64,000 bases of DNA from Methylobacter sp. (lineage in GTDB: Bacteria; Pseudomonadota; Gammaproteobacteria; Methylococcales; Methylomonadaceae): the NCBI GenBank assembly GCA_030679035.1, contig JAUXTH010000142.1, positions 62,001 to 126,000 of the forward strand, given 5' to 3'. Of the stretch, positions 63,569 to 64,000 are shown in pieces. Both the position numbers and the translations under genes were made by a program. Position 1 is the first letter of the stretch. Each line of letters starts with the position of its first letter. Below the pieces are notes generated by a model. The model did not search any database and had not been told where the DNA came from. It was given only the letters and a program-made list of their open reading frames with translations.

Positions 63569-63768
63569 GTAACTACTCAGCGTGATTAATAGAACGCGGA
63601 TGACGCAGATTGAACAGATTTACGCGGATTTTTAAATCAGTGTTTATCAGTTTAATCCGTGCACGGGTGTCCCAGTTCAAATATAAGCTAACTAACCACT
63701 AAAAAATCTTATTAAATCATAAGCAATCTGCGTCATCCGCGTTCTATTCTTTGTTGCTGAGTAGTCAC
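63569..63768. mobile_element. GTAACTACTC-end element with GACGCAGAT core, copy 5
   Basis: Outer ends GTAACTACTCAGC (63569-63581) and GCTGAGTAGTCAC (63756-63768) are inverted repeats (12 of 13). The core pair is GAACGCGGATGACGCAGATT (from 63592) and AATCTGCGTCATCCGCGTTC (63725-63744). The right end overlaps the stop codon of the BamC-like gene on the minus strand (63765-63767). Outer flanks TCATCTTA and TCTTCTTC match at only 5 of 8 positions. Confidence 0.75.
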
Positions 63769-64000
63769 TCTTCTTCCAGCTTATCGCGCAACGTTTTAAA
63801 CAGCAACTGCAACAGGTCTTCCGCGCCTTCGGCAGAAGGGCGCGGCGTACCGTCCTGAGCCGCGCTGCTTTGTTCGCTCGCATTGGCGATTGTCGCGGTC
63901 ACCGTTGTTTCTTCGCCGTCGTCCTTGACGGTCAGCAGATAAATAGTGGGGTCGTCGCTTAAAAACGCAGTCGCTTTTGCAAAAAAGCCGGTTCTATCTG
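63765..64000 (-). CDS. BamC (NlpB/DapX)-like lipoprotein, C-terminal part
   Basis: Partial gene whose N-terminus lies beyond the window end. The visible 78 residues include FFAKATAFLSDDPTIYLLTV, then KDDGEETTVTATIANASEQ and a final helix AEDLLQLLFKTLRDKLEEE. This matches the C-terminal helix-grip domain of BamC, an outer-membrane-assembly lipoprotein of the BAM complex, which in this group is usually next to dapA. The stop codon TGA falls inside the end of the neighbouring miniature element, so the last residues may have been altered by its insertion. Confidence 0.6.
   Translation of the reverse strand, partial: DRTGFFAKATAFLSDDPTIYLLTVKDDGEETTVTATIANASEQSSAAQDGTPRPSAEGAEDLLQLLFKTLRDKLEEE

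Overview
The window looks like a chromosomal segment of a gammaproteobacterium. Gene orders such as pgk-rpoZ-spoT-ridA-recG-ubiC, cmoAB, lptFG, pepA-holC-valS, pilBCD-coaE-zapD-yacG and tldD/pmbA, together with the many small dispersed palindromes, suggest a Methylococcales-type methanotroph (Methylobacter/Methylomonas-like). That placement is an inference: no methane-oxidation gene or rRNA lies in the window, and I recognised no tRNA, prophage, CRISPR array or full insertion sequence by eye.

Layout. 1-9155: housekeeping block on the + strand: end of ubiB, a thioredoxin-fold gene, pgk, rpoZ, spoT, ridA, recG, ubiC. 9389-9808: a small secreted Ser/Cys-rich protein. 10054-18023: cmoB/cmoA, mlaC, hemB, a membrane protein, aroE, a gamma-carbonic-anhydrase-like protein and lptG/lptF. 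18412-25788: a lipid A L-Ara4N (arn) cluster with ArnA split into two genes. It sits between lptF and pepA, which in many gammaproteobacteria are divergent neighbours. 25985-27120: two poorly known genes. 27336-27595: a miniature element with near-perfect terminal inverted repeats and a 12-bp direct repeat. 27728-33160: pepA-holC, a toxin-antitoxin pair, valS. 33275-39485: pilB, pilC, pilD, coaE, zapD, yacG, ssb. 39755-47865: a mixed region with an EF-hand-like protein, an ASCH-like protein, an acyltransferase, HupE, a PRPP-synthetase-like gene paired with a type 2 (AMP/thymidine) phosphorylase, tag, a K+ channel and gloA. 47866-50530: accessory patch with decayed antitoxin genes, a duplicated gloA tail, a lipoprotein and hicBA. 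50535-54112: aspartate aminotransferase and uvrB. 54195-57261: AT-richer accessory island with two unknown genes, hicBA, a lone Phd antitoxin and a Fic protein. 57450-64000: clpB behind a sigma-32-like promoter, pmbA, a DUF2283/DUF4258 pair with a frameshift, tldD and the tail of a BamC-like lipoprotein.

The most striking property is the density of short non-coding palindromic elements between, and in two cases inside, genes. One family has GTAACTACTCAGC-type ends and a variable core; one copy sits inside a second repeat family and is flanked by an 8-bp direct repeat. A third type (GTAGGAGCGGGCC, REP-like) is nested in another copy of that second family. A GGGGCGAC palindrome is read in frame inside cmoB. 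Functionally, lptFG and the arn cluster both act on lipopolysaccharide; pilBCD make the type IV pilus motor, platform and prepilin peptidase; and several small toxin-antitoxin modules are wedged into otherwise conserved operons (holC/valS, uvrB/clpB, tldD/pmbA).
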